From NCBI GenBank assembly GCA_964059195.1, contig CAXKWD010000005.1, positions 39,261,825-39,325,824 on the forward strand: a stretch of DNA of 64,000 nt, given 5' to 3'. Numbering within the stretch: the stretch's first letter is position 1; each line of letters begins with the position of its first letter. Shown one piece after another: positions 10,012-21,639 of the stretch. The translations under genes were made by a program, and so were the position numbers. This DNA is from Ectobius pallidus (lineage: Eukaryota > Arthropoda > Insecta > Blattodea > Ectobiidae). The notes below the pieces were generated by a model. The model was not told the DNA's origin and did no database searches. It worked only from the letters and a program-made list of their open reading frames with translations.

Positions 10012-12710
10012 CGATAGGCCTAAACCCGCATTTAACAATATTTTGCTTTCGTCCTCGAAAATTTCCTACCTTAATAAAGTAAAATGACACTCACTACATC
10101 GATGGAGTTATTTCAGAAACACCCTTTTATAACAATATGTTGAATTTCGATTGTTATTGCAAACTAGTAGATCTGCCCTGTAGATCTTAGCTGGTATCAG
10201 ATCAGTGTCCTTTCCAGCCACCGATATTGTTTTCCGGGAGCCTGATAACTGCTACATTTCTCAGAAATTACAGAAGAAAGACGTTTAGCAGGGGATGGAA
10301 AAGGGGCCATTGAGGGTATAATCATCCCTTAAGTGTGTGCAAAAACACAAAGTGAGTTCTGTTGTTGCTTCAACATGCACTGCATATGTAGGTCAAACAT
10401 GCTAGCGATCAAATGGTTTTAGTTTTGCCTAAGTAGCTAGGTATAGGCCTATGTGGTGAATTTGATGTCATATTCTTCTCGCCTTTTATAATTTTCAAAT
10501 TTCTAGCATAGACTTTCCCTAGGCTCAAAGCTTGGTGTGATCCGTGATGTTAAACCAGCCTGAATGGTAATTTTTCAGTGGGAGGTAAATTAGCTATGGT
10601 TACCACTCAACAGGAGTCAGTAAGTTTAGAAACGAAAATTATCTATCTTTTAGGGTTTGGATTTGTGATGAATTATTTTTGGCTTCTTTGCACGTCTGTT
10701 CCTTGAATTATCCTATAGATCGCAAAGTATTCTGTACGCAGTCTTCCTAATAGGCCCTATGTGATACATCACAGCCCCTCAATATAACAATAAGCCTCAT
10801 ATAAAAATACAATCTGCAAATGCCCACAAATATAGCTGTACGGAGGACAATGAACTAAATTACGAAATAAGGTTATTGTCCTCCCATTTACATAATATCC
10901 CATTACTACTGTTTATTTATAGCCAATATCGTTAATGGCCGGCAGACCAAAGATCTTAGGGTATACTTCACACGAAATAAACACATTATCACACATTGTC
11001 CGGAGAATGACGTGAATGGCCAGTTGTAGGCCTAATTGGCTAATGTTAATGAATGTAGAAAATAAGCATATCGACGTCTAAAATATAGCCTATTATTTAT
11101 TTCCTTTTGTCCTCACAACAAAAACTTCCTTGACACTTTAAATTGCATTAAATGTTGAGTACACGCCACTTAAACTTTCTGCTTCTACATTTCGTTTTGC
11201 AGTGACTTCTCTGATGCAGATACAACAAATATTAAGATAGAAATTAAGTGTCGACTAAAATCAGGAAATGCTTGTTTTATGCAGATCAGAAACTTTTATC
11301 TTCTCTTCTTCTGTTTACAAATCTGAAAATAAAAAGTTATGATGATTATCCTACCGATGGTATTGTATGGAAGTTAGACATAGTTGCTTACACTTCGGAA
11401 AGAATATAACCTGTGTGTGTTGGAAAACAGATGCTTAGGAAAATATTGAAACCTAAGAAAGATGGGGACTCGAAAAAAACTCCATAATAGGGAGCTTCAA
11501 ATCTGTTCTCTTCACCGAATATAGTAAGGGTAATTAAGGGTTTGAAAGGAGTATAAACAAAACTGAACTAAAAAATGAAACTAGCAGAAAATTAAAACTT
11601 AAGCAGAAAGATAAACACAATAATGAAATTGCTTATAGCCTACTAACATAGTAACAAAATTCAAAGTCCCGTTAAAATATAAATACCAAAGAAACAAATT
11701 CCATTTTTAACTAAAGAGAATATAACACTAAAAACGTAAAAAATTACTTACTTATTAAGTGCCAGAATTGTACTTTCTAAGATTACATGGTAGACGGCAA
11801 AAATGTCTGTCCGTCTGTCTGTTTGTGTGTCTGTTCGCGCGATAACTCAAGTACGCTTCATCAGATGTTCATGAAATTTAGGATACTCACTTAGGCCTAT
11901 AATGTCCATAGAGAGAACCCAACTGATTTTGGACCAAATCAGTTGACCGGTACCGGAGTAACGACCAATTTACGATCAATTAAACGACCAGGTTTAAAAA
12001 TAGCAAATACTCGCTACAGGCCTATTACAAAGCCGCTTGGATAACCAATTCACTGACATAATTGTTTCCCCATTTCCAGATGAGCCAGAAAGTTGAAATT
12101 GGCATAGGCCTTCTTATATCTTATAGTCTGTAACGGACGGAAATATTCCAAAACTATCCAATTTTTAATTTTTTACCCTGTAAAACTTTCAAAATGGCGG
12201 ATGCAACTTGAATGTCATATCTTAGTAGGTGTTTCTAGCTGCTCTATAAGTATGGGGAAAATGGCTGGATAGAAGTGACAAAATTCACATCTACGGCAGT
12301 CTAGCTAAATCATCCATTCATTAACACTATGTTTACCAGCTTCCACATGAGGTAGAAACTTTACATTTGGCAAGTTTAGAATTTTTGGCCTATAACTTAT
12401 GGGAAAATTCCCAAAAGTTCTAAATTTCAATTCTTTTTAGCCTCCAAAAGAAAAAATTGAAAATTGTTGACTGCGTATTTGTACGCTTTCAGATGTTTTG
12501 ACAAAAATAATGGTACACTGTTGACGTGAGGAATTTGTAAACATTCTAGTTATCCTACTTATTCCTTCACACATGCTGATCAAACTTTCTCAAGAAACCG
12601 TGGTCTATAATTCAATAGTTTCTGAAATATCTGAAATATGGCAACCTATTAACTCCATCTGGCACTTTGTATATCAGTTTACCTGATATTATTTATTTAG
12701 GCCTACATAA
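10012..12710. repeat. Long dispersed repeat, copy A (colinear with 34180-35815)
   Basis: Three blocks match the second copy in the same order and orientation: 10012-10860 with 34183-34895 (for example CTTGGTGTGATCCG, TTGAATTATCCTATAGATC); 11755-11990 with 34950-35155 (TGTCCGTCTGTCTG, TTTTGGACCAAATC, TTGACCGGTACCGGA); and 12659-12705 with 35770-35812 (CAGTTTACCTGAT). Copy A carries about 850 bp extra between the first two blocks, including the LINE fragment at 11340-11545. Identity of the element is unknown. Within 12070-12470 two diverged tandem units (AAAGTTGAAATTGGCA / AAACTTTACATTTGGCA) occur. Confidence 0.8.
11340..11545 (+). pseudogene. LINE reverse transcriptase tail fragment
   Basis: Broken plus-strand frames read PMVLYGS, then LLTLRKEYNLCVLENRCLGK, ILKPKKDGDS and LFSSPNIVRVIK. 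This is the same LINE group as 2495-2858: its 'VLYGSETW' and 'VLENRxLRKIFGxKRD' stretches are recognisable. Stop codons and indels interrupt it. Confidence 0.75.
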
Positions 12711-13440
12711 TTTACCATCGTAAAAAAAAAAATAGTAGGCTGTGCCATACTTGGCCTAAAACTGAATCTCAGAAACAGGAAACCTCTACCTCGTCTCGTT
12801 TTTTCTAACCTTTCCTCGATTCATTTCCCACTCTCACATTGCATTTCACTATTGTCAATAACAAGTGTGTACCTTACCAGTATTGTTGGTTTGACAATTT
12901 GTAGCAGATTTTCCTTACACCATAAACACGATTCTTGCAGGGAACACGAATGTCACAGAGAAAGACATAAAACACTTGCAAACACTTCACTCATCACGAA
13001 CAGCGTATTAACTGACAAAGCAAACGTGTGTGTGTCGGTCTTCTCGCAGAATCAAAATGACCAAGTGAAGTCGGAATGTCATGCAAATGAGCAGATTTAA
13101 TGTAGCGGATAAACGGATGAGTGAACAGGAAAATGTCTCGGCTAAGTAAAGACGCTGGTTCCATTAAGGAGTATGTATGTAATTAACTATAAGACACTCC
13201 CCCCTCCGGAACACGTGCGCCCCTCTCGACTTTATTTAACGGAACGTGTCGCAAGGGGCGCGTGCCAGCCGCAACCTAAATGTTTTTACCTCAGGTGTAC
13301 TGTTAGGACTACTTCAGGTTCCGTGCCATATCCTCAGGTAAAGGAAACGTGATCTATCACGTGTTAAGCTTCTGCTTGTTTATGGCAATAAAAGGTTATG
13401 AGAGGTCAATGGAGAAATATTAGGATAATTCAAAACGTAT
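12711..13440. other. Unassigned, GC-richer stretch
   Basis: No repeat or gene recognised. 13195-13300 is unusually GC-rich for the window (ACACGTGCGCCCCTC, GGGGCGCGTGCC, able to pair over 8 bp). It could hold a 5' exon or promoter of the minus-strand gene, but there is no direct evidence. Confidence 0.3.
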
Positions 13441-13448
13441 GTTATCAC

Positions 13449-13959
13449 CAGTGATGAGAAAAGTACAAAAATAAAGTAATTGGGCTGAATTACAATTACC
13501 TGAGAGACATTTTACTCAATTACAATTACAAATTACTTTTTCAAAAAGTAATCAGTAAAATTACAATTACATTTACAATTACTTTACTAAATGGCAGTAC
13601 CTACAAATTCCTTGTTTTTGGTTTTGTTTTAGGCACAAGCCCAAATTATTAATGAACAAACAAACAAACAAAAAACACATCAATGAGAATATTTTCGGAA
13701 ACATTGAGTAACGTTTTGTTAATATTAACTCTAATTTGGATATTAGTTGCAAAAACAGTAGTGATGACGATATAGCAAGCAAGAATGATACTAATACTAA
13801 CGACTATCAAATTGTAACAATAATTACAATTTTATTTCCAGAAGTAAATTACAAGTAGAAATTACATTTTAAAAAAAGTATTGATTACAAGTAAATGGGA
13901 TCAAAAAAGGAATTGTTACTGTAATCCGACTACTTTTACTCAATTACTTCCCATCACTG
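13449..13959. mobile_element. Non-autonomous hAT element (511 bp)
   Basis: Perfect 8 bp duplication GTTATCAC at 13441-13448 and 13960-13967. Termini are CAGTGATGAGAAAAGTA and TTACTTCCCATCACTG (inverted). The inside is made of AATTACAATTAC-like subterminal repeats on both sides. No transposase. Confidence 0.92.
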
Positions 13960-14039
13960 GTTATCACCCACCTAAGGAAGGACTTCGACTACAATTTGAA
14001 ACCATAATTTCTCTTCAAGCTTGAATGAATATTCTGTTT

Positions 14040-14235
14040 TCTAGTCCTCTCTATCTCTCTATTCGTATGTTTCTCTCTCTCATTCTCCCACAATCTCCCT
14101 CTAAATCTCTTCTCATTATCCAATTGGTCGTGACTGATTATTTCCTGTAACTCCTCTGTTGGGCCTGGGACCTCCAATTGCAGGTTTCAGTACTTAAATT
14201 AATTTTGTTACGCTTATTTCTCAAGAGAGGTCAGA
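14040..14235. repeat. CT-rich tract joined to a dispersed repeat unit, copy 1
   Basis: The degenerate (TC)n tract 14040-14115 is followed by CCTGGGACCTCCAATTGCAG and TTTTGTTACGCTTATTT. The same order (CT tract, then the same unit) is found at 47052-47220. Confidence 0.75.
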
Positions 14236-14275
14236 AAAATGAGGAGGAAAGGCAAAAAGAAGAATGTGCGTATAT

Positions 14276-14341
14276 TATATACATACATACATAACTTACA
14301 TACAAACATATACACATACATAGGCTACATGCATACATACA

Positions 14342-14372
<31 letters not shown>

Positions 14373-14437
14373 CATAAACTTACATACATACTTACATGTA
14401 CAGTACATACTACATATACATACATACAAACATATTC
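14276..14437. repeat. (CATA)n microsatellite
   Basis: An interrupted array of CATA/ACATA units. Its Tyr/Ile/His/Thr open frame is an artefact. 14438-15540 holds nothing recognisable. Confidence 0.95.
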
Positions 14438-15540
14438 CTGAAAATTGTGTTTTTGGTCTCATGGTACCTCCATGAGGTTAGCCCATGTAAATTCAGCTAA
14501 TACTGGAAACTCGAATTCAGATTTCAGACACTTCAACTTTTAGTATCCTACCTATTATATGGTAGAGAAACAAAGCAGGACAAGCGGAAATGTAAAAAAT
14601 ATATTAAGACATAAAGAAAACATTTTATATATAGCTTGAAAGAATGCAACATCCACTTGACTATTTCCGCTGTATGCTAGCATTTTATACTGGCAGTTCT
14701 GCTGCGGAACAAACACGTCTTGACCGTTGAACTCAGTCGTAATTAAACATTGAGTGAGGCAGAGAACTGCAATACCACTTGGCGTCTCTTTACACCCGCA
14801 TCAGCACAGCTCACTGTGTTACACATAAAACAATAAATACTATAAGCATGAGCAATTTATTTGAGGTCAATGAGATATTGTTCTTTATAGCGTGTTGTAT
14901 TTATTTATATCCAATACATTGTGTTGGTTTTCCTTTAGAACAACGGGTATAGTCAGTCAGTGGCTCATGCCAACTACTGTTGTTAGTGTTAACTTTGACT
15001 TTAAATTTCTCTGGACTTACTCGAGACAGATTATTGAAAATTTGATACAGCATAGGCCTAATATAGTAGTAGTTCTGTGAGTAGTAGACCTCGCATCCCC
15101 CCCAAATGATCTGCTCTTCTTCTTGAAACGGAATAAACATTAAAAATCCTTACACTAACATCATATTTAATGACTTCATGGCCAAACTGAAAGAAAATCG
15201 AACAACGCATTTGATCGTGACTGCGTGACAAACAAATTTACAGACGTAATACCAACACAGAATAGGGAGCATACAGGAAGAAAACAAGCTGCGCCAATTT
15301 CTAGTGCGCATGACCGAAATCCACCATGATGGGAGATGGCAGTTAGCTGTCTTGGACGTGTACATAGCTAGGAGTAAAGCTCCAATTAAATTATTACATT
15401 TGTAAATATCATTTTGTGCAGTAGTGGTGTACATTGAATAATCAGAAGTCAATTCTCCATATTCTGCAAATGAAAGGACTCATTTTCGAAATTCTGCGAG
15501 AATGATTAGGCTACTATGAAAATGTAGCATGCTTGAACAC

Positions 15541-15596
<56 letters not shown>

Positions 15597-15621
15597 CATC
15601 ATCATCATCGTCATCATCATA
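15541..15621. repeat. (ATT)n then (ATC)n microsatellite
   Basis: The ATT run to about 15594 passes into ATC/GTC units directly in front of the THAP-like reading frame. Confidence 0.95.
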
Positions 15622-15744
15622 ATGAGTGTTAGTACGCCTAACGGAAAAGGTGGTCGATGGTGCTGTGCACCCAGCTGCAAAACTAATTTCAACACAATTG
15701 AAGACATAAACTTTTTCTGTTTTCCAGAAGACGAGCAACGATAG
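15622..15744 (+). pseudogene. THAP zinc-finger N-terminal fragment
   Basis: The frame from ATG at 15622 reads MSVSTPNGKGGRWCCAPSCK, then TNFNTIEDINFFCFPEDEQR, then stop. This matches the start of a THAP DNA-binding domain: the first Cys pair (C-x3-C within WCCAPSCK), an Asn shortly after, and the FPxDxxR stretch. The second Cys/His pair and the AVPTIF box are absent, because the frame ends at TAG directly followed by GTATAAGT, which resembles a splice donor. It may therefore be a first coding exon or a truncated transposase or gene fragment. THAP domains occur in both host regulators and P-element-type transposases. The adjoining microsatellite argues for a repeat-borne fragment. No continuation recognised in 15745-16347. 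Confidence 0.55.
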
Positions 15745-16349
15745 GTATAAGTTAAGTAAAATGACTGTATTTACTAACGCTTATTAATATTATAAGATAA
15801 TAGAATATTATTCATTGAGAATCAAAGTAATTGTGTAGACATACAAATTGGAAATAGGCACAGGCTTCCTTATAAAATAATAAGTTTTTCTCACTCTTGT
15901 ATTAGGCCTAATTCTGATATGCAAAGGCAATCGCTGGACGAATTTCAGCCAAGAAAGCATCACAGAGCAACGTCCGGGTGCACATAGATAAGTTCGATTT
16001 AAAACCCAGCCGCGGTCATTAACAGTCGATTCTGAATATGATCAATTTAAAACTAAGGAGGTTATGCTATAGAGTGTGCCAATTTAAATATTAATTTTTA
16101 GCTTCTAAAATGTTTTCATAATGTCATGTACTTCAGGGATACTTATTGAAAAGAAACCACTAAATCCAATTAGAAGTTTGTTCCTTCCTGTTATTTTCGA
16201 ATACTGTATACCACTACGTAGTCCTACAACCAATTCCAGCGAGCCGGAAATTTACAAAGAGGCGAATAGAGGCAGAAATAGAGGGTAGGCCTACGCAGTA
16301 CGCATTAGCTAGAAAATCGTCTGAGCAGTACATACAATTAAGCTATGTA

Positions 16350-17340
16350 CAGTGTGTCCCACGCAAGAGTTGGCCAATGACGCGGGTTCCTGCGGCGCGG
16401 CGGGCACAGCTCCAACTCCCGAGCGATCGGGTGAAATATCTACGCTAATGAAGCCGCGATCGGTGTTATGATTCAGGTTCTCACATTTACAGTTGGAATT
16501 ACAATGAAAATAACCACGTACCTCATCATAAGAGATGTTGGAAATGTCCTCCTCTTGCATCCACACAACATTGGAACCTTTTTAAGAAATTTTCTTTCAC
16601 GCGCATAAGTTCAGCTTCCGAGATAGAATTAATTTATCTTCTGATATTGTCTTTAAGTTCTTCTAATGTGTGTGGGTTTGATCTAATTTCTGTTCAGTAA
16701 GTACGCGCCGCTTGGTCCCTCGTTTACTATCGAGAATCGAGCCCGTTTCCCGAAGTTTGCTTACAAGTTTTCGCACGGCTTCTCTGCTTGGAGGACGTAC
16801 ACCTGGGAATTTTGCTAAAAACCGACGTCTTGCGTCCTTGCAAGATGATGTAATAAATCACATATGTTTTTCTTTGTGAGAACCTGAACCATTACACCAA
16901 CAGCGGGCTTTATTAGCGTAGATATTTCACCCGTTTCCCTTTTAATGTACGGGAAGTTGACCTATACACTTTATTTTTCAAGTTTCTCCATAAATAATAT
17001 TCACATACTGTTAGAAGAACTTAAAGACAATATCACATAGGCCTATCACAAGAGAAATGAACTCTGTCTCGGAAGCTGAACTTATGCGCGTGAAAGAAAA
17101 TTTCCTAAAATGGTGTCAGTGTTGTGTGGATGCGAGAGGAGAACATTTCCAACATATCTTGTGATGAGGTACGTGTTTATTTTCATTGTAATTTTAACTG
17201 TAAATGTGAGAACCTGAATCAAAACACCGATCGCGGCTTCATTAGCGTAGATATTTCACCCGATCGCTCGGGAGTTGGAGCTGTGCCCGCCGCGCCGCAG
17301 GATCCCGCGTCATTGGCCAACTCTTGCGTGGGACACACTG
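16350..17340. mobile_element. Palindromic Tc1/mariner derivative, copy 1 (991 bp)
   Basis: Flanked by TA on both sides (16348-16349, 17341-17342). Ends CAGTGTGTCCCACGCAAGAG and its complement. The long arms (about 16350-16662 and 17020-17340) are inverted copies of the same end of a transposon, each carrying the last codons of its transposase (SEAELMRVKENFLK, C, GEHFQH, stop) running outward. Between them on the minus strand lies an N-terminal helix-turn-helix segment (separate entry). The catalytic core is gone. A shorter relative lies at 57806-58517. The Met-Trp-Met-Gln open frames over the arms are out of frame with the true transposase. Confidence 0.88.
16663..16845 (-). pseudogene. Mariner-type transposase N-terminal HTH fragment
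   Basis: The minus strand from 16845 reads SCKDARRRFLAKFPGVRPPS, REAVRKLVSKLRETGSILDS, KRGTKRRVLTEQKLDQTHTH, then a stop at 16663. This is the DNA-binding helix-turn-helix segment of a mariner-like transposase of a type common in insects. The next sequence on the same strand (16662 downward) is the protein's extreme C-terminus, so the DDE/D catalytic domain was deleted. It cannot encode an active enzyme. Confidence 0.8.
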
Positions 17341-17474
17341 TAGAATTTATACAGGCAGTTCAGTCTTCTATAAAATATAGGCTATATTCGCCTAGGCCTT
17401 TCTGCTATATTACCATAATCAGGATCTAAAATGGTAGGCCTACATTATTTAACTAGTACTAGTAGTTCGTAGCA

Positions 17475-17664
17475 AGGGTGCACTCAGCCTCGTGATTCAA
17501 ATTGAGGAGCTACTTGATAGAGAAGTAGCGGCTCCGGTCATGGAAACCACCATTAACGGCCGTGGGTGTCGGCATGCTGACCACATGCTCCCCAATCCTG
17601 CCATCTGCCTATAGGTAGATGAGGCAGCGGTCTTGTGGTAGGCCTTGTCCCTTCGGGGATGTTT
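17475..17664 (+). mobile_element. SINE family 1, 5'-truncated, perfect 15 bp target duplication
   Basis: The body from GGGTGCACTCAGCCTC to CCCTTCGGGGATGTTT is bounded by TAGTAGTTCGTAGCA at 17460-17474 and 17665-17679. The tRNA head is absent, which is typical of incomplete target-primed reverse transcription. Confidence 0.93.
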
Positions 17665-17679
17665 TAGTAGTTCGTAGCA

Positions 17680-18197
17680 CTTAGTTGCAGTATTTTGGTA
17701 GATCACTCTTATTTTAAAATCGAAGGAAAATATGCATTAGTCAACCACGTTTTGTATAAGACTGCCATTTGTGATAGTTAAAAAAGTAAACGTTACCGTA
17801 TTAGTTGCGAGGCAAGACCAAAAAGCCTGATTTGCTTATGACTACCTTCAGAGAATGTATTAAAATAATTGTTTTAAATAAAAGTTTTAAGTCTTAGTTA
17901 TGTTCAGTTTGTGTACAAAGTTTAAACAAAATAGTAAGTTAGAGATGGTTTCAAGAAAATCGTAAGTGGTGGTAAAAGTAAGAGAAAAACGATGCTGCAC
18001 CGTGTCACATTCTCGAAAGACACTTAGGCCTAACTTAAATAACATTTTTATAACATTTTCGTTTTCGAACTACGCTTAGGTCTAATATACACGCACGCAT
18101 ATGCAGACATGTTAAAAAAAATCTGCTGTCGACTTGATCGACTTCTGATCCTCACCTCCTGCAAACAAGGAACTTTACAGAAGAAAATGAAACAAGC
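17680..18197. other. No feature recognised
   Basis: AT-rich single-copy-looking DNA. Confidence 0.4.
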
Positions 18198-18379
18198 ATG
18201 TCTAATCTCAGTTTATCTACTGACGAGAACCTAAAGCACTTGGACTCCGTAAAAAGCTCCGAAAACAATTTTAAATTTGGAAATCATTCCCCCACCTTGG
18301 CAGAGGAGTGTCTCAATCTGAAGACTGGCCTAAAGCAATTGCCTGGATTTCTACAAAACAAGGCCTCTTCCTCACAATC

Positions 18380-18995
18380 GACAAATGCCATAAAAATGAA
18401 CTTCAACTCTATCGCAGTGCGCAGTCTCCCCGGTAGAAGTCAGGAAATTCGTTGTCGTCATTGCAACGAGATAGAACCCTTACCTCATGTTCTTGGTTAC
18501 TGGCGTAGGGGAGAGCTACTCAGAAATAATAGGCACCATAAAGTAAGATCTAATATCGCAAAACTCTTCATGAAGAGAGGGGATTGTGAAGTGTTTGAGG
18601 AGGTGGTATGCCAGTCGACGGAGGGATCCATCAAACATGTAGATATTGTTGTGATCAACAGAGAGAAGAACTGTGGATTGGTTATCGATCCGACAGTGCG
18701 GTTTGAGAGGGACAGAGACATGCAAAGGAGGTAGGCATGGAAAAGAAACTTCATTATCATCCATGCTGCCAATACTTGAAGGAGAAGTATTAGATAAGAG
18801 ATTGGGGAGTAGTTGGGTTGCTATTTGGGGCGAGAGGGACAATTTCAAAATTTTGGATAAATTTTTTCCAACGTTTTGCTATAAGATACTGTCTTCAGCC
18901 ACATTACAGGAATTGGCCTTAAACATTCAAGACTCGCTCCATATTGTACATAATCATTTCTATTTGGAATCTTTTTTAATAAATAGAAAGGAAGT
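18380..18995 (+). pseudogene. R2-type LINE C-terminus: zinc knuckle and restriction-like endonuclease
   Basis: The plus strand encodes NAIKMNFNSIAVRSLPGRS, then CRHCNEIEPLPHVLGYW, GELLRNNRHHKVRS, then EVVCQSTEGS, VDIVVINREK and VIDPTVRFERD. The Cys-x2-Cys-x8-His spacing followed by a VDI...DPTVRFE block matches the C-terminal CCHC motif and restriction-like endonuclease of R2-superfamily LINEs. The fourth Cys is Trp here. The upstream open frame from 18198 is not recognisable. After about 18735 a frameshift moves homology to another frame (SSWVAIWGERDNFKILDKFF, LQELALNIQDSLHIVHNHFY), ending about 18995. RT is missing. Dead 5'-truncated copy. Confidence 0.8.
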
Positions 18996-19439
18996 CCTTT
19001 ATTGATAGCTGCTTTAAAATTCAATATAAAAATATACCTATATTAAAACTAAGAAAATATTCTCATCTTAAAAAATATTGTTCTTAGAATTGTTTTGATT
19101 TGGCTGTGTCCCATTGGCACCCTTAATTTAAGGCAGCTATCCTAAATGGATCCCCCCATAAAGGAAAGCTTCCAATATGGATTTGAGTTAAGTTATACCT
19201 TGTTGAGTAGACTATAGAACATCAGCAATTCATTTAACATATGCACTAATGTGTTGGGTAATGACAGGCTATATTAAGCTGGGTCATTGGGAGGAGGGAC
19301 CTGGGCTAAATTTATTGTTTCTTAATGACAGTGACGTATAAATGGATAGTAAATAGGCCTAGAAGAATGATTCTGATAGTTAATGCCATACTAAAAACTC
19401 ATTTTAAATTATTTTCAGAATATATTTACACGTCTATTT

Positions 19440-19680
19440 ATCCCGTGAATCAGTGACCAATCTAGTATATTGTAATTGTAATTTATTCTTGTATCAACCC
19501 ATTTACCTCCTTGGCATTACACAACCAATCTAGTATAAAAATGTGTGGAATTTCAACCAATCGCAACTAGGCCTAATTATCGTCATGATTTTATAGTTTT
19601 ATTTTATCACTTTTATTTTATCGCACCTACGTGCTCAAGTGTTTTTTTTATGAAAATTCACACGGACTGAACACTGAAAC
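19440..19680. repeat. Dispersed repeat, Helitron-free copy
   Basis: Matches 29685-29821 plus 30420-30480 (TGTGGAATTTCAA, TTTTATCGCACCTA, GGACTGAACACTGAA). It shows the sequence without the Helitron that interrupts the other copy. Confidence 0.75.
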
Positions 19681-20054
19681 ACACAGTGATTGGAAATATA
19701 TAAGCTGAATTTGAGCGGGGATAAGAAAATATTTTATATGTGTGATGAAGAAGCACTTTAATTCTCGAATATATATAATACTAGCTAAAAAAGGCCCGGC
19801 GTCGCTCGGATTTTGTATTTTGGAATTTGGAATTAACTTACGAAGGACTATCGATTTTCAAACTTTGGGTCCTTATATAGGTATTTAGAAACTGAAATGA
19901 GGAAGAACGACTTACCGCACTCAAACTATTCCCTCAGAAAACGCTTGATATAGCTTAAATGGATCATAGAAGATGTCGAATTTTGCACCCCATTGCTTCT
20001 AGACCAACCTAGTAGGGGTTCAAATAAGAAACAAATCCCGGCAACATAAAATTG

Positions 20055-20912
20055 TACATTCAAAATGCTCTCCGGGGTTTTAAAAAACCCATTCCAGAGT
20101 GGTTATTGAACATATATTTTTTAACCTTGGATAGTAACATAAAGAAACTCTGGAAATTTTATTTATACTCGCAACAATGGAAGATAGTTTCAATTTTCGG
20201 CCGCCAGGTAGCATTAAAAGAAAATGGCGTTCACGTTTGATATGAAAGCATTTTCTGTGCTGGAATTCCATGCTAGGAAGTTAGTAATCTCCGTCCAACG
20301 TCTCTTTCAGAGGGAATATGGTAAGGATCCACCAACAGACAAGACAAATCATGCACAATTTAAAGAAACTGCTTGCTTGTGCAAGAAGAAATCAACTGGA
20401 CGTCCGTCCAGAATACCAGACAACGTGGACCGTGTGCGACAATTGTACCAACGAAGCTTGCAAAAATCCACTTAGGCTATCAAGCCTGCAGAGAACTAAA
20501 CAATAATCTTCCACGACACTGGATTGGGCGTGGGTGTGATCGCGACAACAGGCTGATGCCGTGGCCTCCGCGATCTCCAGATCTCACCCCCTGCGACTTC
20601 TTTTTGTGGGGGTATATCAAAGATGCTGTCTTTGTGGCTCACATCCCTAATGATTTGAATAATCTGAAGACGCATATCAGAGCCAGCGTCAACACCATCG
20701 ATCGTGACATGTTACGTCGAGTGTGGGAAGAACTGTAATATCGAATCGATGTGTGCTGCGAGAACCGAGGTGGACACATTGGACATCTTTAGGAGGTAAA
20801 CCAAACTTTTACAGTTGCTGTTTCTTGTGGTACTTGTTTCATCAATGTATGTTTGGTAGTTTGGATGTAGTGGCATTATAAAACCCCGGAGAGCATTTTG
20901 AATTACCCTGTA
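20055..20912 (+). mobile_element. Mariner-like element with both TIRs and decayed transposase
   Basis: The inverted ends share TTCAAAATGCTCTCCGGGG (left about 20058-20082, right 20879-20910 as complement) and end at TA. Inside, 20224-20475 encodes an HTH-like N-terminus (MAFTFDMKAFSVLEFHARKL ... TGRPSRIPDNVDRVRQLYQR) and 20373-20738 in another frame encodes the C-terminus (LPRHWIGRG, WPPRSPDLTPCDFFLWGYIK, INTIDRDMLRRVWEEL with mutations). The SPDLTPCDFF block carries the third acidic catalytic residue region. The first two catalytic Asp are lost through a large internal deletion. Inactive copy. Confidence 0.88.
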
Positions 20913-21601
20913 TTATCTTTACGGAATATTTTATGTCTCACTCTCAAGTTACCATAAAACCGTTTCGAGGCTGAAATCAAAAAGAATTTCAATATCACTT
21001 TCATGACGAAGCCATTGTACCATGTACCTATTAAACGGCAAATAAAGATTCTTATCTTACCTTATCTTATCTTATATTTTCCTCCCCTAATATCGGGACA
21101 TAATAATATAGGACTAAAAATGTTCCATCCTATTTTGTCTCCTTTTACATGCTTAGGGCCTCTGATAAACATCCATATTTCTCAACTAAAAATACAAAGC
21201 CTACAGCTATGAATAACGTATCAGTGGATAGAATTTTTTTTTTTTACCGACTTCTGATATGGCATACTCGTTGGCTCACTCAGGCTGAGACAACTGAAAA
21301 TGCTGTCCCTGCAATAAAAACTATTATTATACATCAAAGTGTGAAGTGAAAAAAAGTTGGTATTCTCCATGTCCAGGGCTCTCTGTAAGCCTATTTATTC
21401 CCGGCAACGACTAATATCGAAATAATAATTCTTTCACACTGGCCGTGTGTAGGCTATGGCATTGAATTTTTCAGTATGACTCTACCTTTCCAACGACTAA
21501 TATCAGTTGATCTACTCTTTATAAGTTAATAATGTTTTTAAAGAACAGAATAGAGATAGGCCTATTCCCGGCAGGTTGGTGACAGAAATTAATTTATTAG
21601 T

Positions 21602-21628
21602 AGATATATATATATATATATATATATA
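21602..21628. repeat. (TA)n microsatellite
   Basis: Pure AT/TA run at the presumed 5' end of the Helitron. Confidence 0.9.
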
Positions 21629-21639
21629 AGCTATTTAAA

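Larger units (their letters stand above)
19781..21630 (-). mobile_element. Helitron-like element, minus strand, interrupted by a mariner element
   Basis: Read on the minus strand the 3' end is a short GC hairpin region (GAGCGACGCCGGGCC) followed a few bases later by CTAG, flanked by T: the CTRR-type Helitron terminus. The opposite end, about 21600-21630, reads TATATATATCTACTAATAAA on the minus strand, similar to 5' ends of common insect Helitrons. A mariner element (20055-20912) lies inside. No Rep/helicase coding is visible. The 5' boundary is uncertain because of the (TA)n run. Confidence 0.6.

Noticed and set aside
13195..13300. Promoter of the minus-strand gene
   Set aside because: Only GC content and a short hairpin; no initiator, exon or splice donor I could join to the known exons.
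20224..20738. Functional mariner transposase
   Set aside because: Two frames, catalytic core deleted.
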